From: Candidatus Zixiibacteriota bacterium
GTDB taxonomy: Bacteria; Zixibacteria; MSB-5A5; JAABVY01
Assembly (NCBI GenBank): GCA_011056555.1
Contig: DSEQ01000007.1
Location: 1 to 64,000, forward strand
Reading direction: 5' to 3'
DNA: 64,000 bases
The translations under genes were made by a program, and so were the position numbers. Position 1 is the stretch's first letter, and every line of letters begins with the position of its first letter. Under the pieces are notes generated by a model. It was not told where the DNA came from, searched no databases, and worked only from the letters and a program-made list of their open reading frames with translations. Below, in pieces: positions 43,664 to 52,269 of this stretch.

Positions 43664-44302
43664 TTGACTATCATGTTAATTTCACTTGCAATTGCTTTTG
43701 TTTTGATTGCTTTGGTCTATGTATTTAGGCCAAGAGAAGAAGAGGGTGAAGAATTATCGGAATCAAAGAAAAGATATAATACAAATTCACCGCAGTCATT
43801 GAGTGCTGAAGAATTGGAGTTTTTCCATGCGGCGAAACAAGATTTATTTGATTCAATGCATGACTCCATAGACGCGGTAAAAATGGGATTATCCGTCAAG
43901 CTTGCTGATAAAATCTATAAGAACCATGACTTGAATTTCGCAAAAAAATTATCTGTTGCAATATGTAATGAGATCTTCAGTGCAAAAAAATCAAATTTGG
44001 ATAAAGAGCATATTGAGTTTGCTGAGCAGAACCATGGTTTAATAAAAAAAGAGATAGAAGCTTTGTCATCGAATGAAGAAATCAAGTACATCATAACTCA
44101 TACAATAAGAGCAATGAGTGTGCTGAAGTTTGCGGAAGGAGAAAGCGATTATAGGGAATGGATGAATCCTATTGAGAGAGTTCAGAAATATGGTCTTTTT
44201 ATTCCCGATCGAAATCGATTATCACCACAGGAAATCTATGAAATGGCCGCCAACTTTTATCAGAAAGCTGTAAAGGAATCGGAAATATATAATACGGAGT
44301 GA
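43664..44302 (+). CDS. Membrane-anchored protein of unknown function
   Basis: A 212-residue protein read from TTG at 43664 with AGGAGG eight bases upstream (an ATG at 43673 is possible). One N-terminal helix (MLISLAIAFVLIALVYVF) anchors it; the rest is a charged helical cytoplasmic part with 'EELEFFHAAKQDLFDSMHDS', 'MGLSVKLADKIYKNHDL' and 'IIPDRNRLS'-like 'FIPDRNRLSPQEIYEMAANF'. No family recognised. It ends the AT-rich block. Confidence 0.6.
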   Translation: MTIMLISLAIAFVLIALVYVFRPREEEGEELSESKKRYNTNSPQSLSAEELEFFHAAKQDLFDSMHDSIDAVKMGLSVKLADKIYKNHDLNFAKKLSVAICNEIFSAKKSNLDKEHIEFAEQNHGLIKKEIEALSSNEEIKYIITHTIRAMSVLKFAEGESDYREWMNPIERVQKYGLFIPDRNRLSPQEIYEMAANFYQKAVKESEIYNTE

Positions 44303-44323
44303 AATTGACATTAAATAGAGGGC

Positions 44324-44346
44324 GTCAAGCCCCTTCAGGGCTTGAC
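44324..44346. repeat. Perfect nine-pair hairpin between convergent genes
   Basis: GTCAAGCCC (44324-44332) and GGGCTTGAC (44338-44346) flank CTTCA. It may terminate on either strand, although only a weak A/T run (AAAAAATC) follows on the plus strand. Confidence 0.55.
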
Positions 44347-44378
44347 CTACAAAAAATCAAACAATGCATCCAATCAAA

Positions 44379-45587
44379 TTATGCCCCGAATTTCTCTAAT
44401 TTGCCGGCATGGGCGAGGGCGAGGGGCATAATGTCGGTCGAGGGATGACGTCCCATGCTGCCTTTCAAACATTCCGCCTCGGTGAAGACCTTGCACTCGT
44501 CCGGACGGTCATGGCGTGACTTGAAAAGCACCGGCACCGGATGCCATGAATGCGCCTTCAAACTCCAGGGCGTGGAATGATCGCAGGTGATAACCAGAAC
44601 ATCAGGATTGAGTTTTATCACAGCCGGTACAATCCCTTTGTCAACCTCTTCAATCATCTTCTTCTTGTTTTCAAAATTGCCGTCCTCACCATAAGAGTCG
44701 GTCTTCTTGACATGGAAGAAAAAGAAATCGTAATCATCCCAGAATTTCTTGAGCTGAGAGATACCATCCTCAAAATCTTTGTAGGCCGGAAGGGTTTTCA
44801 TGCCCACCAGTTTGGCCAGTCCGCGATACATGGGATACTCGGCAATAGCTAACGCATCGAGCTTGTATCTATCCTTGAAGGTAGGCAGCTCCAGCGGATT
44901 TGAATAGCCGCGCAGAAGCACAAAATTGGCGGGGTGATTGTCCTTCAGTATCTTTTTTATCTGGTCCAGCATGCTGGTCAGTACCCGTTCACTTTTCTTG
45001 GCCTCGGATGTCAGTGCACGCGGCGGATTCGGCGGCACACCTGCGGCCTGCGGATCGGTTTCCTCAACCTCCTCGGCCAGACCATCACCGCGGAGTACTA
45101 CCAGCACCCTGTGCTCGCTTTCGGTTTTCAGGAAGAGCTTTATATTATCGGGCATCTCGATATTATCGAGTATCAGCTTGCAGGCCTTTTTATTTTCCTC
45201 GTCGGAGATTCGTCCGGCACGGCGGTCGGCGACATTGCCATCATCATCAATAGTACAGAAATTCCCGCGCATAGCCAGGTCGCCCGGCTCCAGATCAAAA
45301 TCCAGACCGAAAGCCGACAGCAGACCGCGACCAACATTATTCTCAACCGGATCATAACCAAAAAGCGACAGATGCGCAGGGCCGCTTCCGGGAGTGATTC
45401 CGGGGGCGATCGGGTCGCACAAACCGAGTGTACCCTCCCTGGCAAGTCTATCCATATTGGGAGTGTGCGCTTCTGCCAGCGGCGTATCATGGCCGTCGGC
45501 AGGAATATCCCCCAGACCGTCCATAATTAGATACAAAATTTTGGTGTCAGTTTTTTTCGCAAGGTCGCTGATAATATCCGTGCCCAT
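44379..45587 (-). CDS. apgM: 2,3-bisphosphoglycerate-independent phosphoglycerate mutase, archaeal type
   Basis: A 402-residue enzyme of the alkaline phosphatase superfamily, aPGAM branch. 'ILYLIMDGLGDIP' near residue 18 holds the first metal Asp, 'GITPGSGPAHLSLFGYDP' holds the catalytic Ser region, 'FFFFHVKKTDSYGEDGNFEN' and 'VLVITCDHSTPWSLKAHSWH' hold the metal ligands, and 'GSMGRHPSTDIMPLAL' ends the domain. It interconverts 3- and 2-phosphoglycerate in glycolysis. The length is that of the archaeal form, not the 510-residue bacterial GpmI. It is divergent from a predicted methyltransferase that is itself of archaeal type. Confidence 0.93.
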   Translation of the reverse strand: MGTDIISDLAKKTDTKILYLIMDGLGDIPADGHDTPLAEAHTPNMDRLAREGTLGLCDPIAPGITPGSGPAHLSLFGYDPVENNVGRGLLSAFGLDFDLEPGDLAMRGNFCTIDDDGNVADRRAGRISDEENKKACKLILDNIEMPDNIKLFLKTESEHRVLVVLRGDGLAEEVEETDPQAAGVPPNPPRALTSEAKKSERVLTSMLDQIKKILKDNHPANFVLLRGYSNPLELPTFKDRYKLDALAIAEYPMYRGLAKLVGMKTLPAYKDFEDGISQLKKFWDDYDFFFFHVKKTDSYGEDGNFENKKKMIEEVDKGIVPAVIKLNPDVLVITCDHSTPWSLKAHSWHPVPVLFKSRHDRPDECKVFTEAECLKGSMGRHPSTDIMPLALAHAGKLEKFGA

Positions 45588-45601
45588 ATATAAAACTCCT
45601 T

Positions 45602-45629
45602 TTGATATTCGAGATTTTCGATATACTAT
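45602..45629 (+). promoter_or_regulatory. Candidate sigma-70 promoter for the methyltransferase gene
   Basis: TTGATA (45602-45607) and TACTAT (45624-45629) are separated by 16 bases in the space between the two divergent genes. The predicted start of transcription is about 85 bases before the ATG at 45721. Confidence 0.4.
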
Positions 45630-45720
45630 ATTGCAAAGGTCTGTATGTCAATTTAAAAGAGTTTTGCGGGATGATGTTCCCGATAAATCGGGATCAGGAC
45701 CTGACGGAACGGTGCAATTT

Positions 45721-46539
45721 ATGGCTGATAGTATGGTATTTGATCATGATGGGCTGGTGAAGCTGGCTGATGCGGTCAGCAAGGAGCGTGACAAGATCAC
45801 GATCTCGACAGATCTCGGATTAACCGAGACCGAGATCGATTTGCGGGAATTGCGGATTGACCCGAAGATTATCCTGCCCATCTTGAAAAAAGAGAGGGGC
45901 ATCTTCAAGCTCGAGAACGGCAGACTAAGACATCTGGCGGTATTCGATGACGGCTATTATCAGCTTGTGGCAACCGGAGAAGCGCCGACAGTTGAGATTG
46001 ACGGAATCCAGATGCATCGCACAAAAGAGGTCAAGCCATTCGAGGATGCCCGCCAGAAGGCCGAGACAGTGGTCAGGAAAGGGGATGTTGTCCTGGATTC
46101 ATGCGGAGGTCTTGGATATACTGCGATCTGGGCGGTTCGAATGGGCGCGGCACATGTCGATTCTTGCGAGCCGAATGAGAATATACGCAATCTTCGAAAG
46201 GAGAATCCCTGGTCGCAGGAGCTGTATTCCGATAAAATCAGAATTCATGAGATGACCGCACAGGAGTTTATGCAGAATTGCTCTGACGATCGGTATGACT
46301 GCATTATTCATGATCCGCCGCGGTTTTCGCTGGCGGGGGAGCTGTATTCATTCGAGTTCTATTCCAGATTAGCAGAAATCATAAAGCCCAAAGGCCGTCT
46401 TTTTCACTATACCGGAAACCCATATTCCAAGGGACGTCCCAGAAATTTCGTGGAGGGTGTGATCAAACGTCTGGCCGAGGCTGGATTTAAGACGCAGAGG
46501 ATGGATCAGGTTTTGGGTGTGAGGGCGGTTAGGAGATAA
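45721..46539 (+). CDS. Predicted SAM-dependent methyltransferase (COG2521-like, archaeal type)
   Basis: A 272-residue protein. The N-terminal 110 residues are an unusual domain ('KITISTDLGLTETEIDLREL', 'FDDGYYQLVATGEAPTVEID'). A Rossmann methyltransferase follows: 'GDVVLDSCGGLGYTAIWAVR' is the SAM-binding loop, 'CEPNENIRNLRKENPW' the acidic strand, 'CIIHDPPRFSLAGELYSFEF' the DPP(R) motif, and 'RLFHYTGNPYSKGRPRNFVE' a block typical of the group. The family is mostly archaeal and its substrate is not known. The start at 45721 is used because the longer frame from 45394 would lie inside apgM. Ribosome binding site weak. Confidence 0.75.
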   Translation: MADSMVFDHDGLVKLADAVSKERDKITISTDLGLTETEIDLRELRIDPKIILPILKKERGIFKLENGRLRHLAVFDDGYYQLVATGEAPTVEIDGIQMHRTKEVKPFEDARQKAETVVRKGDVVLDSCGGLGYTAIWAVRMGAAHVDSCEPNENIRNLRKENPWSQELYSDKIRIHEMTAQEFMQNCSDDRYDCIIHDPPRFSLAGELYSFEFYSRLAEIIKPKGRLFHYTGNPYSKGRPRNFVEGVIKRLAEAGFKTQRMDQVLGVRAVRR

Positions 46540-46586
46540 GCTTCGGTATAAGGATAGCCTGAAGTAATTAAAAAAGATTATAAGTT

Positions 46587-46667
46587 GGGTGCCCGCCACA
46601 AACCAGTTTTGTGGCGGATCTTTGTATTGAGTGAATCGCCGACAAACGAGTTTGTCGGCGGCACCCC
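46587..46667. repeat. Left double-hairpin element flanking the RAYT gene
   Basis: The 81-bp unit opens GGGTGCC and closes GGCACCC. It has a first stem GCCACAAA-CCAG-TTTTGTGGC, a spacer of about 23 bases, and a second stem CGCCGACAAAC-GA-GTTTGTCGGCG. Read from either end the halves are similar, so it is an inverted pair of REP-like units. The same element is repeated in direct orientation at 47292-47371. Confidence 0.85.
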
Positions 46668-46750
46668 GATTACCGCTAAACACTGCAATATTGAATGATA
46701 TATTTAAAATGATTGTGCAATGGGACCACAATTTCTAATTTAAAAGCACT

Positions 46751-47284
46751 ATGAGATTTGAACTTCCAAATCATATACATGAATTGACTTTTTCATGCTT
46801 CAAAAGGCTGAAATTACTTTCAGAGGAATTATTTTGTATATATCTTGCAGATGCTGTTAATTTAGCTAGGCAAAGAAATAATTTTGCACTTCTGGCGTAT
46901 GTTATAATGCCTAATCATGTTCATTTACTTATTTTGCCACAGAATGAAGAATATTCAATTGCTAAGATATTAAAGTCAGTTAAGCAGTCCTGTGCGAGAA
47001 GGGCATTAAGATATTTGCGAAATAATAATCCTGGTTTTCTGAAAAGGCTAATTACCGGACAGAAAAATCCAAAGTATAGATTCTGGATGGATGGGCCGGG
47101 TTATGACAGAAATATCATTACTATCAAGGCATTGAGATATTCAATTGATTATATACACAATAATCCTGTTAGGGCAAATTTGGTAGATTCTCCGGCCCTG
47201 TGGAAGTGGTCAAGCTTTAAAGCTTGGTATTATGGAAAAGAGCATCCAATCAAGATTGATATGGAGAAAGTTCCAATAGTATAG
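46751..47284 (+). CDS. REP-associated tyrosine transposase (RAYT, Y1/HUH family)
   Basis: A 177-residue protein of the IS200-like Y1_Tnp superfamily, RAYT branch. 'YVIMPNHVHLLILP' holds the HUH motif (His56, His58). 'FWMDGPGYDRNIITIKAL' holds the catalytic Tyr118, and 'YIHNNPVRANLVDSPALWKW' followed by 'SSF' is the standard C-terminal block. RAYTs are single-copy housekeeping-like relatives of transposases that cut and move REP hairpins. The gene is framed by two direct copies of a double-hairpin element (46587-46667 and 47292-47371), the second only seven bases after the stop. No ribosome binding site of note. Confidence 0.9.
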   Translation: MRFELPNHIHELTFSCFKRLKLLSEELFCIYLADAVNLARQRNNFALLAYVIMPNHVHLLILPQNEEYSIAKILKSVKQSCARRALRYLRNNNPGFLKRLITGQKNPKYRFWMDGPGYDRNIITIKALRYSIDYIHNNPVRANLVDSPALWKWSSFKAWYYGKEHPIKIDMEKVPIV

Positions 47285-47291
47285 AATTCTT

Positions 47292-47371
47292 GGGTGCCCG
47301 CCACAAACTGGTTTTGTGGCGGATTATTGAATAGAAAGATCGCCGACAAACGAGTTTGTCGGCGGCACCCC
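47292..47371. repeat. Right double-hairpin element flanking the RAYT gene
   Basis: The 80-bp unit matches 46587-46667: same termini, same second stem, and a first stem with loop CTGG instead of CCAG (GCCACAAA-CTGG-TTTTGTGGC). The spacers differ, so the stems rather than the spacer are conserved. Confidence 0.85.
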
Positions 47372-47530
47372 GATAATTGGTTTGTATCGGAGACCTGCAC
47401 TTCGCTTTCCCGGAATGACGGATTTTCAAGTCTTCCGGCTAATTCCCAGGCAAATAAATTCCGGAACCAAACGGCCGATCAGAGATTATACTTGACTAAA
47501 TGCCTTGATGAAATATAATTAAACCTTTGT

Positions 47531-47607
47531 GCTGGAGTAGCTCAGTTGGCTAGAGCACCTGACTGTGGATCAGGGGGTCGGCGGTTCGAGCCCGCCCTCC
47601 AGTACCA
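47531..47607 (+). tRNA. tRNA-His (anticodon GTG), lacking an encoded G-1
   Basis: The sequence folds as a full tRNA: acceptor GCTGGAG/CTCCAGT, T8-A9, D-stem GCTC/GAGC, anticodon stem CCTGA/TCAGG with loop CTGTGGA (anticodon GTG), T-arm GGCGG-TTCGAGC-CCGCC, discriminator A and encoded CCA. Nearly all bacterial tRNA-His encode G-1 opposite C73. Here position -1 is T, position 73 is A, and the first pair is G1:U72. This is the form known from a group of Alphaproteobacteria. It lies 15 bases upstream of hisS and probably shares its transcript. Confidence 0.95.
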
Positions 47608-47622
47608 TTTTTATATTTTATT

Positions 47623-49065
47623 ATGGGCAAGAACAAGAAAAAATCCAAAAAGGTTAAGCCGCAGATTCTCAAGGGCTTTAAGGATTATTCCGCCGAGGAC
47701 GAATTCGTCCGCAGAGAACTAATCTCAAAAGTACAAGAAGTTTTTGAGCGTTATGGTTACCAGCCGCTTCAAACTCCAGCTTTGGAATATATCGAGACCC
47801 TGCTGGGGGCTGATTACGGCGAGGAGGGCTCCTCCCAGATATTTAATTTTATCGGCCCGGAGGAGACCGCCATGGGCCTTCGCTTCGACCTGACCGCACC
47901 ATTGGCCCGTTACGTCGCCTCCCAGCCGCATCTGCCGATGCCATTCAGGCGCTACCAGGCGGCGCCGGTCTGGAGGACAGATAAGCCCGATCCGGGACGA
48001 TTCCGTGAATTCATGCAGTTTGACATCGATATAGTCGGTACGACCCTTCCCGCATCGGACGCCGAAATCATAATTATCATGATCGAGACTATGAAGGCGC
48101 TGGATATTAAAAATTTCACGGTACGCTATTCAAATCGACGGATTCTCAACGGCCTGGCGGAATATGTCGGGCTGGATGAAAATGAGGCTACGGGCATGTT
48201 TCGTGTCCTGGATAAGCTGGATAAGCAGGGGCGGGAAGCGGTTACCGCGGAGCTTGGACCGGGGCGGGTGGACAAATCCGGCGATGAAATTCCGGGACTG
48301 AATCTGAAGCCGGAGCAGATTTCTCGTATAGAACATTTTCTCGACATACCCAGAGAGGATTTTGAGGGGACATTCGAAAAATGTATGCAGATTCTGGGTG
48401 AATACGAGATCGCGAAACGCGGCCTGGATGAACTGAAGGAGATACATGAATATCTGATGGCCTCGTCAGTCGGAATGGAATATTGCGTCTTTGACACAAC
48501 AGTTGTCCGCGGTCTGGGATACTATACCGGGCCGATTTTCGAGACTATACTGACAGACCTGCCGGAATTCGGGTCAGTGTTCGCGGGGGGGCGTTACGAT
48601 AATCTGGTGGGAAGGTTTTCGGGGCAGGAAGCTCCCGGAACCGGCGCCTCGATCGGGGTGGATCGGCTTCTGGCAGCTTTGAAGAAGCTCGATTTGATTG
48701 AAGCTCAGAAGACCTCGACTGATGTGCTTGTCGCCACTATGGACAGGGAACGTATGAGCGACTATTTCAAGATAGCCTCCGAGCTTCGTGAGCAGGGCTG
48801 GAATGTTGAGGTTTTCCTTGGAAATAATCGCCGGATCCCCAAGCAGCTCCAATACGCCGACCGTCTGGATATTCCGGTGGCGGTGATATGCGGCTCAAAC
48901 GAATTTAATAACGATGAGGTAACGATAAAAGACCTGGCCCGCGGCCGGGAGATGTCTGAGGATGTCGAGGATCGCGAGGAGTGGCTGAAGGCCGAGGGCA
49001 TTCAGGTTACCGTGCCGAGGGGGAAGATGATTTCGACAATTAGAAAAATGCTGGAATCAAAGTAG
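47623..49065 (+). CDS. hisS: Histidyl-tRNA synthetase, alphaproteobacterial-like type
   Basis: A 480-residue class II synthetase. Motif 1 region 'FERYGYQPLQTPALEYIETL'; 'GLRFDLTAPLARYVA'; motif 2 region 'RYQAAPVWRTDKPDPGRFRE' continuing 'FMQFDIDIVG' at residues 113-140; histidine-binding 'VVRGLGYYTGPIFETIL'; motif 3 'GASIGVDRLLAAL'; and a C-terminal anticodon-binding domain. The 'KPDPGRFREFMQFD.D.VG' and 'YYTGP.FE' blocks are those I know from the alphaproteobacterial HisRS, not from the E. coli type ('ERPQKGRYRQF', 'DYYNRTVFE'). It charges tRNA-His; the adjacent tRNA lacks G-1, as expected for the partner of this HisRS type. A Lys-rich N-terminus is extra. Confidence 0.93.
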   Translation: MGKNKKKSKKVKPQILKGFKDYSAEDEFVRRELISKVQEVFERYGYQPLQTPALEYIETLLGADYGEEGSSQIFNFIGPEETAMGLRFDLTAPLARYVASQPHLPMPFRRYQAAPVWRTDKPDPGRFREFMQFDIDIVGTTLPASDAEIIIIMIETMKALDIKNFTVRYSNRRILNGLAEYVGLDENEATGMFRVLDKLDKQGREAVTAELGPGRVDKSGDEIPGLNLKPEQISRIEHFLDIPREDFEGTFEKCMQILGEYEIAKRGLDELKEIHEYLMASSVGMEYCVFDTTVVRGLGYYTGPIFETILTDLPEFGSVFAGGRYDNLVGRFSGQEAPGTGASIGVDRLLAALKKLDLIEAQKTSTDVLVATMDRERMSDYFKIASELREQGWNVEVFLGNNRRIPKQLQYADRLDIPVAVICGSNEFNNDEVTIKDLARGREMSEDVEDREEWLKAEGIQVTVPRGKMISTIRKMLESK

Positions 49066-49073
49066 TGCCTGCC

Positions 49074-49913
49074 ATGAAACTCGGGAAATTTCAGATTGAT
49101 GTCATAGTCGAGAATACTGCTTATGTTGACGGCGGCATGATGTTCGGGGTTGTGCCCAAAAAATTGTGGTCGAAGGATGTTCAAGTAAATGAACAGAACC
49201 TTGTCCCGATGGATCTTAATGTTTTCGTGATTCGTACAGGCGAGATGATATTGCTGGTTGACACCGGCCTGGGGGAGATGCTTTCAGAGCGGCAGCAGAA
49301 AATATACGGCACCGCACCCGAATCCAGGCTTGAGTCCGGACTTGCCGAATTGGGCATAAAGCCGGATGAGGTCGATTATGTGATCCATACACATCTGCAT
49401 CTCGACCATGTCGGCGGCGCTGTCAAGGATGATGGTGACGGCAATCCGGTACCGCGTTTTTCGAGGGCGCAGCATATCTTGCAGAAGCTGGAATGGGAGG
49501 CGGCCAATGATCCCGACGAGCGCTCCGAAGCGGCCTATGATAAATCCAAGTTTATGCCCCTGTATGACGCTGGGCTTCTGAAAATAATCGAGGGCAATGT
49601 GGAACTGATTCCGGGAATCAAGCTGGTCCTGACGGGCGGGCATACCATGGGACATCAGGGAGTCATAGTCGAATCGGAAGGGGAGAGGCTGTTTCTGTTT
49701 GCTGATATTGTGCCGTTCCAGTCGCATATCCGGCCCGCCTATGTAGCCTCGGCCGACCTCTTTCCTCTGGAAACAATCAAAATCAAAAAGGAACTTTTGC
49801 CGGATATTGCCCAGCATGGATGGTATCTGGGCTTCGATCACGAAATCGATATAAAAGTCTGCAGAATAATCGATACCGGGATGAAGCTGGTGGCTGAAAA
49901 AGTTGAAGTTTGA
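49074..49913 (+). CDS. MBL-fold metallo-hydrolase
   Basis: A 279-residue metallo-beta-lactamase fold protein. '[15 protein letters not shown]' is the HxHxDH metal motif near residue 105; '[10 protein letters not shown]' precedes it; '[20 protein letters not shown]' and '[10 protein letters not shown]' provide the next His and Asp; '[10 protein letters not shown]' the last His. Related proteins include lactonases and sulfatases; none can be preferred. ATG at 49074 is used; a GTG at 49065 overlaps the hisS stop. It is close to both neighbours, suggesting an operon hisS - MBL - carboxylase. Confidence 0.87.
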   Translation: MKLGKFQIDVIVENTAYVDGGMMFGVVPKKLWSKDVQVNEQNLVPMDLNVFVIRTGEMILLVDTGLGEMLSERQQKIYGTAPESRLESGLAELGIKPDEVDYVIHTHLHLDHVGGAVKDDGDGNPVPRFSRAQHILQKLEWEAANDPDERSEAAYDKSKFMPLYDAGLLKIIEGNVELIPGIKLVLTGGHTMGHQGVIVESEGERLFLFADIVPFQSHIRPAYVASADLFPLETIKIKKELLPDIAQHGWYLGFDHEIDIKVCRIIDTGMKLVAEKVEV

Positions 49914-49942
49914 AAAATAGTCTTAATCAGGACGGGTGTATT

Positions 49943-51493
49943 ATGTCCATAGATAAAAAATTGGAACAGTTGAAAAAATTGCAGGATGACGCCAGGCTTG
50001 GCGGAGGAGAAAAGCGAATAGAGGCCCAGCACCAGAAGGGTAAGCTGACCGCACGGGAACGCCTGGATCTTCTGCTGGATAAAGGGTCATTCGAGGAATT
50101 CGATATGTTTGTGCGGCATCGATCATCCGACTTTGGCCTCGATAAGCAAAAATATTTTACCGATGGCGTTGTGACCGGATGCGGCACTATCGACGACCGC
50201 AAGGTCTTTGTCTTCTCGCAGGACTTTACAATCTTCGGAGGATCATTATCGAAAGCCCACGCGGAAAAAATCTGCAAGATTATGGATATGGCCATGAAGG
50301 TCGGCGCACCTGTCATCGGCCTGAATGACTCCGGGGGAGCTCGTATACAGGAAGGTGTGATTTCTCTTGGCGGTTATGCGGATATTTTCCTGCGCAATAC
50401 TCTGGCCTCAGGAGTGGTGCCTCAAATTTCGGTTGTGCTGGGGCCGTGCGCGGGCGGCGCGGTTTATTCTCCGGCTATCACAGACTTTGTTCTGATGGTC
50501 AAGGGAACCTCATATATGTTTGTCACAGGTCCAAATGTCGTTAAGACCGTGACGCATGAAGAAATCACTCATGATGAGCTGGGCGGTGCGATGGTACATG
50601 CGTCTAAATCCGGGGTGGCTCATTTAGTCGGTAACAATGAGGCTGAGACGCTTCTGATGACCCGCAAATTGATGTCCTTTATCCCGCAGAATAATCTTGA
50701 TGAAGTGCCGATGATCGAAAGCAATGATCCTGATGACCGTATGGATGAGGAATTGAACTATATCGTGCCTGACAATCCAAATAAGCCGTATGATATCAAA
50801 GACGTAATCACGCGCATTGTTGACAACGGTGACTTTTTTGAGATTATGCCGGAATATGCCATGAACATTGTCGTCGGTTTCGCCCGCCTGGGCGGACGGT
50901 CGATCGGAATTATTGCCAATCAGCCTGCTTATCTCGCAGGTGTGCTGGATATAAATTCGTCAGATAAGGCGGGACGTTTCATCCGTTTCTGTGATGCCTT
51001 CAATATACCCATCCTGACTTTTGAGGATGTGCCCGGTTTTTTGCCGGGTACCGATCAGGAATTCAACGGGATTATCCGTCATGGCGCCAAGCTTCTCTAT
51101 GCCTACTGTGAGGCGACGGTCCCCAAGATCACCGTGATCACCCGCAAGGCATACGGCGGGGCGTATGATGTTATGAACTCCAAGCATGTGCGCGGAGACA
51201 TGAATTATGCCTGGCCGACTGCCGAGATTGCTGTCATGGGACCCAAGGGGGCGGTCGAGATTATTTTCAAAAAGGAGATTGCCGCATCCGATAACCCAGA
51301 GGCCGCCACCGACAAGAAGGTCGAGGAGTTCCGTGAGAAATTTGCCAATCCGTATATCGCCGCCGAGCGCGGTTATCTCGATGACGTGATCGAACCCAGG
51401 ACTACCCGTCCTCGTTTGATTCGCGCCTTCGACATGCTCTCCACCAAACGCGACCAAAATCCGCCCAAGAAGCATGGGAATATACCGTTGTAG
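49943..51493 (+). CDS. Acyl-CoA carboxylase, carboxyltransferase subunit (propionyl/methylmalonyl-CoA type)
   Basis: A 516-residue protein of the PccB/MmdA family. It begins '[20 protein letters not shown]', with '[20 protein letters not shown]' next. The crotonase-like halves show '[20 protein letters not shown]', '[20 protein letters not shown]', 'LEVPGFLPG'-type '[20 protein letters not shown]' and '[20 protein letters not shown]', followed by '[16 protein letters not shown]'. It transfers carboxybiotin CO2 to propionyl-CoA (or the reverse in decarboxylases). The biotin carboxylase and carrier are not in the window. ATG at 49943 with AGGA upstream is preferred to TTG at 49910. With the mutase subunit at 56241 it supports a propionyl-CoA route. 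Confidence 0.93.
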   Translation: MSIDKKLEQLKKLQDDARLGGGEKRIEAQHQKGKLTARERLDLLLDKGSFEEFDMFVRHRSSDFGLDKQKYFTDGVVTGCGTIDDRKVFVFSQDFTIFGGSLSKAHAEKICKIMDMAMKVGAPVIGLNDSGGARIQEGVISLGGYADIFLRNTLASGVVPQISVVLGPCAGGAVYSPAITDFVLMVKGTSYMFVTGPNVVKTVTHEEITHDELGGAMVHASKSGVAHLVGNNEAETLLMTRKLMSFIPQNNLDEVPMIESNDPDDRMDEELNYIVPDNPNKPYDIKDVITRIVDNGDFFEIMPEYAMNIVVGFARLGGRSIGIIANQPAYLAGVLDINSSDKAGRFIRFCDAFNIPILTFEDVPGFLPGTDQEFNGIIRHGAKLLYAYCEATVPKITVITRKAYGGAYDVMNSKHVRGDMNYAWPTAEIAVMGPKGAVEIIFKKEIAASDNPEAATDKKVEEFREKFANPYIAAERGYLDDVIEPRTTRPRLIRAFDMLSTKRDQNPPKKHGNIPL

Positions 51494-51522
51494 AATAGAT
51501 ATGTTTTGAAAGGGGATGTAAA

Positions 51523-52152
51523 ATGAAAATACCAGTAGAGGTTAGAGATACAGTTGATGTCTCGATTAGCAATCCCGTAATAAACACATCACAAAATGGC
51601 ATTCCGGATTATATAGTAGTCATAATCCAGATAATTGCTGTAATAGCCCCATTTATTGTTGCCTGGTATGCATATCACCTAGGTGCAAAAAAAGAGAGAA
51701 GGCAAAGAGAATTAAAAAAATGGAGGCTTTTAGATGTTATTATATCTGATCTTTCCCTGAGAAGAAAACACCTGGAAAGGTTGAATGAAAAAATAAAAGA
51801 AAAGGAATATAAGCCTGTTGGATTGAGAATAATTGAGAAGAGCATATTGTCTGAATTTTATCAATTGATTGTATCTTCGCCTGGTTTCAGAAAAATCTAT
51901 GAAAGCATAGAATATGTTTATTCTTCTTTAGAACAATTAAATGGATATATTCTTCAGTTAGCACAGGTCAAAGCAAAAGGTATTCAGGTTACTGATAACA
52001 TGATTGAATTTCGTCAATATAGTTTTCATTTGGAAGACACAAATAACAGATTTGAAAACCTGAAAAGCCAATTAGAATCATTGGCTCAGACGCATGATCT
52101 CACGAAATTCGAAGGAATAGATGTAGAGCTTGAAGAAAAAATGCAGGAATAG
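51523..52152 (+). CDS. Membrane-anchored coiled-coil protein of unknown function
   Basis: A 209-residue, AT-rich gene 29 bases after the carboxylase. One hydrophobic helix (about residues 28-50, 'DYIVVIIQIIAVIAPFIVAW') is followed by a basic stretch (KKERRQRELKKW) and a long helical region with coiled-coil character. The one-helix-then-coil plan recalls the abortive-infection type protein at 41198, but there is no sequence match. AAAGGGG lies before the ATG. Confidence 0.6.
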   Translation: MKIPVEVRDTVDVSISNPVINTSQNGIPDYIVVIIQIIAVIAPFIVAWYAYHLGAKKERRQRELKKWRLLDVIISDLSLRRKHLERLNEKIKEKEYKPVGLRIIEKSILSEFYQLIVSSPGFRKIYESIEYVYSSLEQLNGYILQLAQVKAKGIQVTDNMIEFRQYSFHLEDTNNRFENLKSQLESLAQTHDLTKFEGIDVELEEKMQE

Positions 52153-52162
52153 CATGTTGATT

Positions 52163-52231
52163 GGGTGAGCCAATCTTTAGATTGGGATTTTCGAAGTCAG
52201 CGTCCCTCCCAAGCTGAAGCGTGGAGCACCC
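52163..52231. repeat. Double-hairpin repeat, left copy flanking the exported metallopeptidase gene
   Basis: Starts GGGTGAGCCAATCTTTAGATTGG (first stem CCAATCT-AGATTGG) and ends CCCAAGCTGAAGCGTGGAGCACCC (second stem, with two mismatches). The same element in better preserved form is at 53424-53486. The ends again resemble GGGTG.C / G.GCACCC. Confidence 0.65.
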
Positions 52232-52269
52232 TTACAAAGTTCTTTATGCAAAAAAACCTCTAACATCCT

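Noticed and set aside
45394..45720. Upstream extension of the methyltransferase frame
   Set aside because: It would overlap the well-supported apgM gene on the other strand by almost 200 bases, and the extension has no family resemblance.
46587..47371. Considered a CRISPR array for the repeated hairpins near the RAYT gene
   Set aside because: There are only two units, 700 bases apart, each an inverted pair of hairpins with no spacers.
47294..47518. A 74-codon frame after the RAYT gene
   Set aside because: It is made of the repeat element and downstream intergenic sequence and has no ribosome binding site.
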